A stretch of 64,000 nt of DNA from Mytilisepta virgata (taxonomy: Eukaryota > Mollusca > Bivalvia > Mytilida > Mytilidae): assembly GCA_028015205.1 (NCBI GenBank), contig CM051511.1, forward strand, positions 8,494,001 through 8,558,000, written 5' to 3'. Positions 12,120 through 24,064 of the stretch are shown in pieces (position 1 is the first letter of the stretch; every line of letters begins with the position of its first letter). A program made the translations under genes and the position numbers. The notes below the pieces were generated by a model. It saw only the letters and a list, made by a program, of their open reading frames with translations. It made no database searches and was not told the origin of the DNA.

Positions 12120-12996
12120 TTAAAGAAGCATTTGAAGAATTAAAAAAAACATATCTAACAAAAGTAATGATTGTTGGTATGGAAGCATTAAATCAATTCT
12201 AGAATATTTAGAAATTAATCTCCCATATCTATTAAACCACAAAACTATTTTAAAAACATATATTATGCGGAAAATTAAGGTTAAATATGACCGTTGGAAC
12301 AATGACAAACCAAATATGGTCCATGGAAATAAATTAAGAACATATAGACTTTTTAAAAAGTAATATGTGCCTTGAAAAATATTTAATGTTAGAAGATTGC
12401 AAGAAAGTAAATTTAACCAAATTTAGAATTAGTGCACATGATCTTGAAAAGGGACGACATTATAACATACCATCAGATAAAAGATTTTGTAAATTATGTA
12501 AAAATGATATTGTTGAAGATGAAATCCATTTTTTACTCCTATGTCCATCACTTGAAACTGAAAGATTTGAACTTATTACAAATATTATCCACTAAATTCT
12601 TACATTTTAAAAGCTTGGATGACAAAGCCAAGCTTATTTGGTTAATGTCCAATAAGGACCATTTTGCTAACAAAATACTGGAAAATATGTTAAATAATTT
12701 CATTCAAATTAAAAGAGCTAAATTCGTTGGCAATGTGTGACCCATGGCTCTCCTGTCGGACGTTAATTGATACATGTTTGAAAAATGTTATAATAGTATA
12801 TTTTTCTGGTTGTGGTGTTCACCTAATATATGACGATAATAAGGCTCTGTATTTGTTGTCTCCCTTTTCACACCTAAAAATAATTTAATATATCTGCAAT
12901 AAATATAAAATGAAATAAATCATTTGAAAACTTTAATTATAACTGTAATTGCTCTGCTCCATAGGGGCGTCTTAAATAACAAATAAATATTTGTTG
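12120..12996 (+). pseudogene. LINE 3'-end fragment (ORF2 C-terminus and tail)
   Basis: After several in-frame stops, 12365-12595 encodes a segment homologous to the C terminus of the 3302 element: LTKFRISAHDLEKGRHYNIP, then CKLCKNDIVEDEIHFLLLC, a CCHC-like knuckle. A frameshift leads into the final codons near 12740. Further 3' is an untranslated tail ending in repeated GTTGAT units (about 12970-12996), as in LINE 3' tails. It is 5' truncated. Confidence 0.75.
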
Positions 12997-14414
12997 ATGT
13001 TGATGTTGTTGTCACCCTGTCACATTTCTAAATTTTATTACAAAAGACGCGGTTATTAAAAAAAATGGTCTACTTTTCTGTTCTAAAAGTCTGTCATATT
13101 TTAGAAAATTGTTGTATGGTTTCGGTTAAATTTTTTCTCACAAATAATCCACATATTGGAATAATAATTATTATTTTAAATATATCTGTGGAAAATTAAG
13201 GAACCATTATAATGTCTACTAAATACACAGGCATTTTGTGCCTTCTTTTAAAACTACGATACCTGAAAATTAGAATGGGATGCTTTAGTATGTAAAAAAT
13301 ACACAAAAAATACACACCGAGTTTACGATTTTATCCGTATGGATTTATGTTATATTACACAGAGTATGTTCTTTCATTTAGATTTAGTTATATAATAATT
13401 TCAAATGTTTTTTTCATTTTCCGATAGAATGCACATGTTATTACAATAATTATAGAGTCGTTATTATCAGCAATTATCAGTCATTAACAAAAACAAATTA
13501 GGCAAAAACTTTATTACACAGAGTAATGTCATAGAAATTCAAAACCGTTGCAACAAATTAATTATCCGAGAAAACAACTGTCTGAATTTAAATAGAGTAC
13601 AAGTTTTAGCTTTCTAAAAAGCTGTGGACTGCCTCGCTGTATCTTAATTTAATTTTAATAATTGATTTCAATAATGAATTTCAGAATATATGAATATTAC
13701 AAAAACATGTAATGACAGTTGATCGGAAATGATATACACATAGTTAATTTTCCGACTATCCTGAACGAGTGAAGTCTGTAATTCTTTATCTCATTTAAAC
13801 CGATGGTTGTTGCTGTATCTCAGCCGCATCATAGAGTAAGCAATCAGCGATCAGTAATTATTTCAAGATGGCGTGTATGTCTACAGAAACTAATAGCTCC
13901 GCACCATGATGCGAAGCAATTAATAATGGAATTACATTACATGTTTTAAAGACAAAGAATCCATTAGCAGATTTACATAAATTTTTACCAAAGGCAAACA
14001 ATGAAATAGCAAATAAAACTGGTCTAAAGAAAGATTTTTGTTGCACTATTTCAAATAGCGATTAGGCGATACCAAATTGATATTTAGTTCTTTGGATTTT
14101 TAGGTGGCAAAAATAGGTGCGAGCGAGCGATTTTTTTTTTACTTGAAGACTGCAACACAAAACTTACAGCAAGCTCATAAAAAACATTGAAAACGCATTT
14201 TTGTCATTTTCCCGGGGTTTTCCGCGCCTTTTAAGTGGGAATTACTTGCCAACCACCTCCAGAACCAAATATATAAAACATTTTCCTGTCAAATTTTGCG
14301 TGTTTTCTGTTTTGGTTCTAAATGTGCTTTTTAACGAAAATGGAACTTTTCTTTAAAAAATTAATTTAATACTTTAATGAAGATAGATATACCTTTAACT
14401 ACCGGTTGAAAGTA
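12997..14414. other. Intergenic; no gene supported
   Basis: AT-rich DNA. A plus-strand frame starting at ATGGCGTGTATG (13867) looks protein-like for about 60 codons but has two early stops, and no splice context could be built. I do not call a gene. Confidence 0.4.
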
Positions 14415-14496
14415 TGGTCGTCATAGCTCAGTCGGTACTGTTGTTGGTTATTAAATAACAATTAAACTGTCTGCGAGTTCGAATCTCGGAGAGCTA
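14415..14496 (+). repeat. tRNA-like sequence (pseudo-tRNA or SINE head)
   Basis: Contains a polymerase III A box (TAGCTCAGTCGG) and a B box (GAGTTCGAATCTC) about 45 bp apart, framed by GGTCGTCA and GAGAGCTA. The acceptor and anticodon stems do not pair well, so a functional tRNA is unlikely. A decayed tRNA or SINE head fits better. Confidence 0.45.
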
Positions 14497-15252
14497 ATTT
14501 TTTGGTTTCTTGCTAGATTCAAATTTTTGTCATATGTTTGAAAACTGCAAAAACTTTCTTTCTTATTTTTCACTACCTACAATTTTTAATTATCACTACA
14601 TTTTTAGCACAAAATAAATTCAAGATTTCCTCTTTCTTTTGTTCAACTTCCTCCCCAAGTTTGGTGTGCTTCCACGAGTAAATGGTAGTGAAAGTGGACT
14701 ATAAGAAGCACATTGTGTTGTGCGTGCTGCAAATCAAAGTCTAAAATTTTCTAAGGCACACCTTGAACACTTTAAAGTCCCTAAGCACGGTCACAATATA
14801 TGTGATGTATGTAGGTAGAAATTCTACAAATCTGATAATTCTGTATTTTTTGACTCAACCTTTTCCAACCTGTTAAAACTTATGTTAAATATTATAATGG
14901 ATACCCCATTGTGATTATTTTGCCCTGGCCATTATTGCACTGTCACTTTTATTAAAATCTTAAAACTGTAGGTTTCGACAACAGGATCCAAGTTTCAAAA
15001 GATTTCAACACATAATTATTTTAGTTTCTCTGGCGTAGATATTTCGAAATGTCCTTGTCCATTGAATACTTCAATTCGTTTTGTTTAAAATATAATGATT
15101 ACCAGTAACAGTTACTGTAACACGGCAATGATGCACTGCACTGTATCGCAAAGCAATAGCTCAGTTAAAATTTCATTAGTTTTTTCATCATCAAGTGTTA
15201 ATAAACTAATATATTTCATGTGCCTCCACTCATTTGTGACTTCCTCCGAATT
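14497..15252. other. Intergenic; nothing recognised
   Basis: AT-rich, no supported coding region. Confidence 0.4.
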
Positions 15253-15490
15253 GACTTTGTAGAACTTCACGACGGGTTCCGTATACGGGGCAGGAACTGC
15301 TTACTCTTCCGGAGCACCTGGGTTCACTCATGGTTTTTATAGGAGTTCATGTTGTTCATTGTTGTTTTAGTTTTCGGTGTTTATTTGTTGTGCTTGTGGT
15401 TGTTCATTTGTCTTCCCGGGTTGGTCTGTCCAATGGATTACGTTTCTTTGATTGCTCCTTTCTTAGGAATATTTGTCCTTTATATATATA
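15253..15490 (+). repeat. Retroelement 3'-tail repeat, copy 1
   Basis: Contains CTTCACGACGGGTTCCGTAT and GGAGCACCTGGGTTCACTC, followed by TAGGAGTTCATGTTGTTCATTG, TTTGTCTTCCCGGGTTGGTC and GGAATATTTGTCC. The second half recurs at 17.62-17.76 kb. I recognise the block as the 3' untranslated tail of a common mussel retroelement. The link to a specific family is from memory. Confidence 0.6.
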
Positions 15491-15881
15491 TATTAGCTTG
15501 GCCTTAATTGGTGGCAAGGTAAAAATAAAATATAGTATCAATACATTTAAAATTAAACCTACACAGATAAACTAATCGGATGAAACAATATCAGGAGAAA
15601 AGGGCCCTTGTCCTTCTCATTCAGTTTAAGTATCAATGCTAAAAGTTAATTAAATGAGATTTTTATAGTTTCCACTATTCAAACAAGATTTGTTTCGGTC
15701 CAAGAAACACCTTTATACAAAGAATAAACATCCGATACTTGAATATTTTTCTGTTCTAATATATTGTAATGATTGTCGACCCGCTAAACATCTAGGTATT
15801 GAAATATGTTTAACGGTGCCTTCTCAAATGGAATAATTAAAATAAGTAATTATATATAATGTAATGAATTTTCTTTTGCAG

Positions 15882-17030
15882 TTTTCTGTATCCTGCTAAA
15901 CTTACTGCTGAACTGGTGTAATTGCTGTGGCGTCCATTATGAACACCTCGGATATTATAGTTAAAGATACGACAGAGACGATGCATGACTGTGATCAGAG
16001 CGTATTGTTCATCCCCACGTCCTGGATTCTTTATACACAGTTTGTTTTAACATCGGCAACCATCGTGGTTAATACGTTAGTGGCAGTAATATTTCTATAT
16101 CCAACAAATCGAACGCCTTCTTCGCTACTCCTGTCATCTTTAGCCATTACAGATTGTATTACGTCTGTGATGTACTCTGTTTCTTATTTTATTGGCTATG
16201 AATTTTTTTATAATGAATTTGAAAAGGAAGAAGAATTCAAATATGGCGGATGGATTTGGAACGAAAAATATTCCGAGTGCGAACCTTTGAACATTTTGAG
16301 AGAAATATCAGTGGGATTCCATACAATGTCAGTATGTACGACGGTCTTTTTATGTATTCAGAAGGCTTTGGCGATACAATTTCCGTTCTGGAGCAGACAA
16401 TATTTACGGATTAAATCATCAGTCATTTTCCTATGTGTAACAGCGTTGGTCATTTTTGTGTATACAGTTTGGACGACAGTTGTTTCACGATCTATGTTTT
16501 ACCGAGGAGAAAATGGGGAATGTTGTTTTAGTGATTTGTTGGATGAGAAAGAGATTGACATGCATAATATTGCCGGCCACATCTTCCTACTGGTATCGGT
16601 AACAACTGTTATAATATGTACCATTTATCTTTGCTGGAAATTATTGAATTATACAAAAGGTATTTCCAACACAGACAGGAACAACAGTAGAAGACTGAGA
16701 TCAGCCATTATTGTTATTTTTATTTGCATTATTTTTATTCTTTCGGAACTTATTTACATTTTGCAAACTCTGAACTCAACGCGACTGTTGCCATCGTATA
16801 TAAAAGAAATAGAGGCTATCTCGGATTCCTTCGGACATCTGAGTCTGGTTGTAGGATTTGCTTTAAACTTCGTCGTTTACATAGTAATGAGTGAAAAATT
16901 ACGGACATCATTTAAAACATTTTTGGCAAAGATATTTAGGCGGGAAAAGGGAAACAATACATCCCAGAATACTTTCGAATTAAGTATTATTTCAAGGTCC
17001 CGCCTTTCGGTTAACAGTGACGTACATTAA
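15882..17030 (+). CDS. Rhodopsin-like (class A) G protein-coupled receptor, single coding exon
   Basis: A strong 3' splice site (TTTTCTTTTGCAG, ending 15881) precedes this exon. Translation most likely starts at ATG 15939, giving 363 residues. Seven hydrophobic spans are visible at about residues 32-53, 62-86, 122-146, 159-182, 210-234, 253-277 and 295-317. Asp is kept in TM2 (AITD). Cys114 before TM3 can pair with Cys195/196 in loop 2. TM7 has NFVVY (310-314), a variant of NPxxY. The DRY motif after TM3 is replaced by QKALAI, which is atypical. N-terminal NTS is a glycosylation sequon. It is a plasma-membrane receptor with unknown ligand, probably one of the many lineage-specific invertebrate orphan receptors. 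A non-coding upstream exon is implied. Confidence 0.85.
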
Positions 17031-17619
17031 TTTGATAAACAGAACGTATCTGAAATAATTGCTGTAATTCTATATAAAATTTGTAATATTACCAACAATT
17101 TCATTAGATGAGTAGGTTTTGATTGGTCACAATTAATTGGCGTTTTATTTTCTATTTGTCTTAAGCTGTGCTGTTTTTATCTTATTATGAACAATTTGTT
17201 TTAAGTGCAATGCATTAGTTATTATATTCATACATTAAATATAATTTTTATAATAGTGTTTAAAAACCCGATTTTTTGTCTCCATTCAAGCAAAATGTTA
17301 TTGGCTGCACATTTTAAAAAGTGTTGTGATTTGGTCCATTTCAGAAAATAATATTTATACGTAAATGATAAATAATTCATATTTGGTACTCATCACGGGA
17401 CCATACCACTTTTACACAGATATCATATGTCCTTATAACGTTAGTTTCAAAGATCACGGACTTAATATAGATTTTCTTATAAGCTGTATTTCTATTTAAG
17501 CATATGTATGTATCAACCAGAAGGTGTGCAAGTTAGTTTGATGCAAGACAAGGTATTGGCTTCATTTTCATACGAAGTTAACATTGTTTGATATAATTTT
17601 TTTTAACCCAAGTTGTTTT
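17031..17619. other. GPCR 3' flank / intergenic
   Basis: AT-rich; includes the receptor's 3' untranslated region. No unambiguous polyadenylation signal was chosen. Confidence 0.4.
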
Positions 17620-17760
17620 TTCTAGGAGTTCGTGTTGTTCATTGTTTTTTATTTTTCAGTGTTTATTTGCTATGCTTGTTCATTTGTCTTCCCGAGATTG
17701 TCTGTCTAATGGAGTGCGCTTTTTGATTTGCTCCTTCGGTATATTTGTCCTCTTTATCCA
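17620..17760 (+). repeat. Retroelement 3'-tail repeat, copy 2
   Basis: TAGGAGTTCGTGTTGTTCAT, TTTGTCTTCCCGAGATTGTC and GGTATATTTGTCCTCTTTATC match the block at 15.34-15.48 kb in order and orientation. The receptor gene lies between the two copies. Confidence 0.65.
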
Positions 17761-17769
17761 TAAAACAAA

Positions 17770-18400
17770 TCATGTACTCTTCTGGTTCGTAATTGGCATA
17801 TTAGAGTGACACCCACTCCAGTCTATTATTGCCATCACAGTGGAACTTGGTTGAACATATGAAAATTTTTCCCCTCTTGTCTGAAACCACTCACCCAGTT
17901 GGAACCATCTTTGGCAGCAACAGAAATCAGGTTGTCTTTCAAAGTTGGCACTCGCTGATGGGGCCATTAGCCAAAATGACCATCACAACCTATAAACTTA
18001 ATTTAACATATGAACCTTTAATATTTAATAATGTTCTTATTTGACACCTCTGAGCCAATTGGAAGCAACCTTGACATTAAAGGGTGCTAGGATGGTACAA
18101 TTCTATCCAACCAACCAGCCAAGACAATACCAAAGTTGAACTTGAACAATACAGGAATATTCACTTAAATATATCTTTGTCTGAAACCAATGAGCCAAAT
18201 ATGTTGTCTGAAACCAACGAGCCAAAGATGTTGTCTGAAATCAATGAGCCAGAGATGTTGTCTGAAACCAATGACCCAATCAAAAACATGTCACAGTCGA
18301 ACATATTTTAAGAAAGGAACCTACAAAAATATTTTAATTAAAGATCTGCTTGTTTTAAACAACTTAGCAAACATGGCAGCAGTATTTCCCCTTTAGAATT
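17770..18400 (-). repeat. Decayed core repeats of pearl-like type, inverted; includes a 27-bp-scale tandem
   Basis: TTGTCTGAAACCACTCACCC then AGTTGGAACCATCTTTGGCA is the reverse complement of the 'GCTGCCAAG..GGTTCCAATTGG..GTTTCAGACAAG' section of the 27.2-29.4 kb array. At 18174-18275 the phrase TTGTCTGAAACCAATGAGCC recurs four times at roughly 27-bp spacing. The resulting open frames (LSETNEP repeats) are a by-product. Confidence 0.6.
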
Positions 18401-19699
18401 ATTTATATACACCAACCAAGTAATCTTATATTCCTCTGACGTCAAGTGAGAGTTTTAAAAATTGGATGGGGCCGTGGGCCTAAATGTTAAACTGAGTTTT
18501 TCTTATTTCGCCCGATAATCGTTTTTGCATAAAGGAGTTAGTACAAGGTAACGCCCCGATGCCTATCTACGGGAGAATAAATATTATTAACAATTTATTT
18601 ACTGTAGTTTTTTTGTTGAAAGCTACCCGTTCCTAGATGTAAAATCAATATTTCTAAATTTAAAAGCAAGAGATAATTCACTTTTCAGAGCATCTGAAGT
18701 TAAAGTTTTTTGTGAGTTCCAATTGCTGGAGTTTCAGTTTTTCTCATGTTTTTACTATTTCTCTTTGAATATTTTATTTTAATTATTTCTGTTTCGTTAA
18801 TACACGTGTTTTCTATTTCTCTTTGAATAATTTATTTATTATTTATTTTTCTTTGCTTTATGTGTTTTCTAATTATTTAACTATTTATTTCTCCGTCGTT
18901 CATTCATGTTTTTCTATTTTACTTTGAATAATCTAAACATTTATTTATTTCTCTTTGGTTTATTTATGTGTTTTATATTTTTCTTAGGATAATGTGTTTA
19001 ATATTTATTTATTGTAGTAATTGTTCTCTGTTTTGCTGCTTTAACGAAATTGCTTTACTTCAATATTCTTTTGTCGACATTTTGAATTTCTGTAAGGTAT
19101 TGTATTCAGTTAAGTATTATTATGGGAATGTTCTCTAATTCTTTTAACAGTTTTGAATTAGCCGAAATGTTATGTAATTCGCTAGCTCCCCGTATTTTTC
19201 TTATTGGATGCAGCATACATATATCAATAGGCTGTATTTGAAAACCAAATATATTGCCCCCGTTGATCCATCATGAAGCCTGACGCTTTGTCCTAGTTAT
19301 AAGTTCTCGTCATGAGCACGAAGAGCCATATTTATTTTGCACAGAATTGCAGACATGTGTTTACATTGCTACGTAATTTTAGAAAAACACCGAGAAAATC
19401 AGCGACTTAGAACAACAGAACACACATGAATTATCATTTTTTCTCCAACTGATCGGATACCCTGAAAACACACAAAGATTTAGAGAAATGTCGATCATCT
19501 TATGGGTTTTCTGTGCCAAAGGATTAGACTCGCTGAATCGAGAAAAAAAAGTTTGAAATTGCTTTAATGGCCCAATTCGCAAACATAGATAGGACCTGTT
19601 GTTATTATTTATCACTATATTTTCAGGTGACATGATCAAATGCACGGGAAATACAAAATATGTATTTTTACCTACTAAATGAACAAATGTGTAGAGCCA
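18401..19699. other. Intergenic; T-rich, nothing recognised
   Basis: Includes a degenerate run of TTTCTCTTTG.ATAATTTATTTATT phrases at 18760-19020, which looks like low-complexity expansion. No gene. Confidence 0.4.
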
Positions 19700-19904
19700 C
19701 TTTGCCATGTATTTGTTTCGCTCATAACTATTGATTTTTTATTCTTCCGTAAATGGTCATTTTCAGTGTGAGATGACCATTTAGAGATTGGTTCATGCGA
19801 CCCCATCTCCCACTAGGTACAGGAAACTTAAAATCGAGTATTTACGGAAGAAATAGGTATGTATACTTGTTCAAAGGTGAAGAACTGGAAAATATTTAAC
19901 TTGT

Positions 19905-19965
19905 TTTTTTAAAACCCCGCGTCTTTTTCCGCTGCGCTCCACTCGGAAAAGACGTGAATTTTAAA
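19905..19965. repeat. Hairpin: GTCTTTTTCCG ... CGGAAAAGAC
   Basis: Inverted arms at 19921-19931 and 19944-19953 surround a GC-rich centre (CTGCGCTCCACT). The centre resembles that of the hairpin at 23.2 kb, suggesting hairpin-type MITE remnants. Confidence 0.55.
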
Positions 19966-20033
19966 AACTCATTGAGGATTTTTCAGTCTTCACTTTGAAC
20001 TCGTGTAAGAACCTATTAATTATATATATCTAA

Positions 20034-20460
20034 CTACCTTTTATCGTAAACAATGCAATGCATATTTATGTCGGCAAACAAAAATTGTATGCTTAAATTT
20101 AAGTTTTTACGGGCAGAGGTAGTGTATATAGGCGATTTCAGTAAATTTGCATCACTTTTTGGAATATTGCCAAGAAGGAAATACAGAACCAAAACCATTC
20201 TAATGTCGCATGAAAGGACATACATGCACATAATCTCACTTACAGCCAAAAATTTGTTTGGGTTCTAAGTGCCTTCACGTTGAAAAACTGTCTTAAAGAA
20301 GATATTGAGGTATGTACATGACTTTGTATAAAAAAATTTGGTAACATACTTGTTAGTTATTATTAGCAAATCTTAAAAGACCAAAGTACCAGACAATACC
20401 TTCAGAGATTTTGAAAGGTTTTAGCCGACTTTTTGAAAATGGTCCTAGAAGTAAAATAAA
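20034..20460 (+). repeat. Dispersed ~430 bp repeat, copy 1
   Basis: Shares ordered blocks with 55.87-56.33 kb: CTTTTATCGTAAAC, GCAAACAAAAATTGTATGC, TTTTTGGAATATTGCCAAGA, AGAACCAAAACCAT and GAGATTTTGAAAGGTTTTAG. No intact coding capacity; a non-autonomous element is likely. Confidence 0.75.
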
Positions 20461-21112
20461 TGCATGGGATAATGGTCCGACTTCTTTTTGTCGGCTGGGC
20501 GTGTGTATATTCAAATGTCAAAATTTCACACAACCTTCTAGGGTTACTACGTGGTATTCATTCAGGTATTATTATTGATAGAAGAAACATGGTCTTTTAA
20601 GATGACCACATAGTTACATGTAATCATATCAGTCTTGCAAGAAAAATTCGGATTATCTCCCCCTGATAACGCTAGATGACTCTTACATCGAAAATTCGTC
20701 AATCAATACAATGTACCGGTACAATATTTACAAGGTAGAAGTAAAGCATTATAATTAGTCGAGAGAACACACGCAGATACCAATTTTATAAAAGTTGTGA
20801 AGTTTTTTAGTTTTGATTATTTGCTTAGGTTCATATATTTATTAATGTTCAGTATATTTTTTCGTCTGCATATCTTTGTCTCTATCATAATTACGTTTTA
20901 TATAATAGAACTCTTCTCCAAGATCTGTTGAATTACGCAGTTCACAAATTCTGTTTTATTTTTTAACTATACTCGATGGTTAAATTAATTATCTCCCTTA
21001 CCTACATTGGTTAGGAAAAGACTCACTGTGGTAATATTTATTCATTCAATTGTTAAAATTCTCTCCCCACTTATATGTGATGAAAATATGTCGTCCTATT
21101 TGGTATGCTGTT
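20461..21112. other. Intergenic; nothing recognised
   Basis: AT-rich spacer before the SINE. Confidence 0.4.
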
Positions 21113-21392
21113 CAAATACGTTTGTTTGTTTGTTTGTTTAGTTGGGTTTTACGCCGTTTTCAGCACAGTTGGCTATTTCGCGGCGGCCAGTTTTTATTGG
21201 TGAAGGTAGCCGGAGTACCCGGAGAGAACCACCGACTTTCGGTAGGAAAATTGGCAATCCTTGTCAATTAAGATCGGAGTCGAACACACCCCGCCAGAGG
21301 TGAGATTCGAACTCACAACCTCAACGTTGACAGGCTAGTGATCATTAGTAGTCAAGACGAACTACCTAGACCACTCGGCCACCGAGGCCCCT
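21113..21392 (-). mobile_element. MetaSINE (tRNA-derived SINE with Meta domain), near full length
   Basis: On the minus strand it starts with a tRNA-like head (GCCTCGGTGGCCGAGTGG, then GTGAGTTCGAATCTC as B box). It continues through GTGTTCGACTCCGATC and AATTGACAAGGATTGCC to the conserved central block GGTTCTCTCCGGGTACTCCG. It ends with GCTGAAAACGGCGTAAAACC and an (AAAC)n tail. This central block matches the Meta-domain of metazoan SINEs. It has no coding capacity and depends on LINE enzymes. Confidence 0.85.
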
Positions 21393-23142
21393 GTTCAAAT
21401 ACGAGTTCATGCATAAAATGTAAGTGTCCTATCATGTTATACAAGACCCCTCGCCCGAAAATTTGCCTAGTCCCCCCATTCTATAAATTTTATTAGTTAC
21501 ATTGTAATTCATTAATTCATTTATTTTTACGAAATCTAATCGATTTTTTAATTTTTTTTAATTTTATTTTGAAAATTAAATTTCTAAATTATTTTATTAT
21601 TGTTCAATTTCTTTGTATTTATTTTTTTTTCATTTTATTTAAAGGAAAATTGTATTTCTACTTCTGTTTAATCACGCACATTTAAAAGACAAACCTTAAC
21701 GGACCTCACAATTATGACTAAAACAACCTTAATTACGGGCCGGCACTAAGCCGGCCCGTCATATGATATGGGTTTGAAAGTGTTGCATGATTTACCGCGA
21801 ACCTGCCTTATTAACTGCAGACCATCATTAGTAAATTAATTTAAGCAAATAGTTCTATATGTTTCAAAAGCCATATTATTATTTAGTTTAAAAATATAAA
21901 TATAAATTCCGTCATGACTGAAAAGATGCGTGTACAACAGAGTTAAGAATAAATTATTATGTAATTTTTACACATCGAAAGGTATAGCCATTACGCTACC
22001 TACGTCGAATGTTATTTTTAGAAACTGTGTGTTTATTATTGAACTTACAAACTTCGACCTACACTTTTCGCTGTGTTTCAATAGACAAAGTCATGTTCAG
22101 TGTGGTATTTTAGCGTTAAATCATTTAATTAAAAAGTAATCAACTGTTAGAAATAACATGGACGTATATAATAGATTATTATACGTCCCTGGAAATAATT
22201 TACAATAAAGTTATTTTTAGAAACGGGCTTTGACCAAAACACATTTACACATTGGGGTTGCTATTTTCGTGTATTTCTAAAATATATTTCAACATAGTAG
22301 TTTTTTTGTTTGTTTGTTCGTTTTTTTTTATTATTATTATTTTAATGCTCGGAACTTGTAACGAAAGTGATGTGAATCTCTCAGTATTTCTTCGATACAA
22401 CAATATTTTTTCTACGTCGTCGCTCAGAATTTCACTTATAAATTTTGATTTACTCCCCACAAAATTATCCTGAAAATTTTGCCGGAAAGCTGATTTATTG
22501 CTGATTTATACACCATTTAATTTTCATTCACAGAAAGATAAAATTATAACATTAAAAAAAAAAAATAAATGCATGTGGTGTTCTTTTCCCGTGAAAAGAG
22601 GTCGTAGAAATGTCAAGAAACCGTCCAATAAACAACTGACAGTTATCAATAATTAACGAGTGGCGAAATCTGGAAATCAAGAAAATTGCTTAACTTTAAC
22701 TCATATTCTAAAAAAAAAATTATGCAAGTTTTGGGCAGAATTTCTCTGCTTTGAAATAGAATTATTGGGAAAAAAATTACACAATACCATGCAGCTGTCT
22801 TTTATCTCCAAAATGATACATTTTACATTAAAATCAGTAGAAAAATTCAGATGTAGGGTGGTGGGTAGTTTACCATAGAACAGAGAAATGGTCCAAACAG
22901 ATTACAGGTAATTATCGTATTTCCCCATGCATATATCGACCTGCTGAGGCCTTCACAATTTCCCGTATTTCGGCACTGTGACGTCGTAAAGAGTTGACCC
23001 GACCCTAATATGAGCTGACCCGAATATATCAGCGACGTCATAATGTTTGACCCAACGTTGACCCGAATATATCAGGAAAACATCCGGTTATAGGCAGATG
23101 GTCATTGAAAATTAAGATTGCTAGTTAGCAATACGATAAATT
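21393..23142. other. Intergenic; short palindromes only
   Basis: Contains a perfect GC-rich palindrome (21735-21759), a smaller inverted pair around 22160-22188 (GGACGTATA/TATACGTCC), and a direct repeat of GTTGACCCGAATATATCAG-like phrases around 22996-23075. No gene supported. Confidence 0.4.
21735..21759. repeat. Perfect GC-rich hairpin
   Basis: Arms ACGGGCCGGC (21735-21744) and GCCGGCCCGT (21750-21759) flank the loop ACTAA. It stands out in very AT-rich surroundings. Function unknown. Confidence 0.85.
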
Positions 23143-23298
23143 TATCATCAAGTTTTCTTCAAACAAATATTGTAAAATATAAGCCGCTCGACACAATATG
23201 AAGCTTTTTAGCTCGTTCGCTACGCTCACTCGCCGAAAAAGCTTCACATTGTGTCTCGCGGCTGATATTTTACGATATACGTTTGCAGAAAACCTGAT
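23143..23298. mobile_element. Long imperfect hairpin (MITE-like)
   Basis: Arms of about 70 bp are inverted copies. TATCATCAAGTTTTCTTC pairs with the complement of CAGAAAACCTGATA. TAAGCCGCTCGACACAATAT pairs with the complement of CATTGTGTCTCGCGGCTGA. The centre is GCTCGTTCGCTACGCTCACTCG. No coding. Confidence 0.75.
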
Positions 23299-24060
23299 AA
23301 TATGTACATATAGCACGACATAGAAAATATAGGAAAATCGTCAGTGATGTATCCCTGTGTTATATTGGTCCCAGTTCAGCCAAACTTTAGTGTAGTGGTT
23401 TTTGAATGGTCCCTTTAAAAATTATGTGGAATGGTCCTTGGATCAAGAAAGTTAAGACATTGTGTTCACTCTTTGTTAAGACCTTAATATTAAACATTAT
23501 AAATCTCCAGATCTATAGATGAGAAAGATTTAAATTCCATATTAATAACCGGGAATGAAGAACATTGAAACTATAACATTTTACATATATAAATTTGTCA
23601 CATAAAAAAAAGAAAACATTTTTACCGGCCCAAATATTTGGTGCGTGCACCAATGAATTTTCGTGTTATGAGTTTTTATAGGTACATATTAAAGAAACAC
23701 ATCACGAAAAATTTACCCCGGCATCAATTGTTTTTTTATGGCGTTATTGGTGGTGAACATCCCAAAAATATACACTGTGGATAAGTCACTGCACATACCT
23801 GTACGGATGTTTTAAAATTAAGAGTATATGTAAATACACAAGATTATATCAATTCTACCTACCCAAAAAGAATTTTTAAACACAGGAAAGTTTTGCGTGA
23901 ATGGTTTTCCGAAGTGTAATTATTGCACGCACGAATATGTAGTTGTGTAAAAGGAACAATTCTAAAATAATATGTGTACGTGGAAGGTAAGAATTCTAAA
24001 ATAACTGTGTACATGGAAGGTAAGAAAAAAGCAATAATTTTACATCAGTTTATTTTAAAC
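23299..24060. other. Intergenic; nothing recognised
   Basis: AT-rich. A 34-bp direct duplication (GGAAGGTAAGAATTCTAAAATAA-like) lies around 23970-24030. Confidence 0.4.
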
Positions 24061-24064
24061 ATAT

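Noticed and set aside
13858..14046. Open frame on the minus strand and a protein-like frame on the plus strand
   Set aside because: The plus frame has early stops and there is no splice or polyadenylation context.
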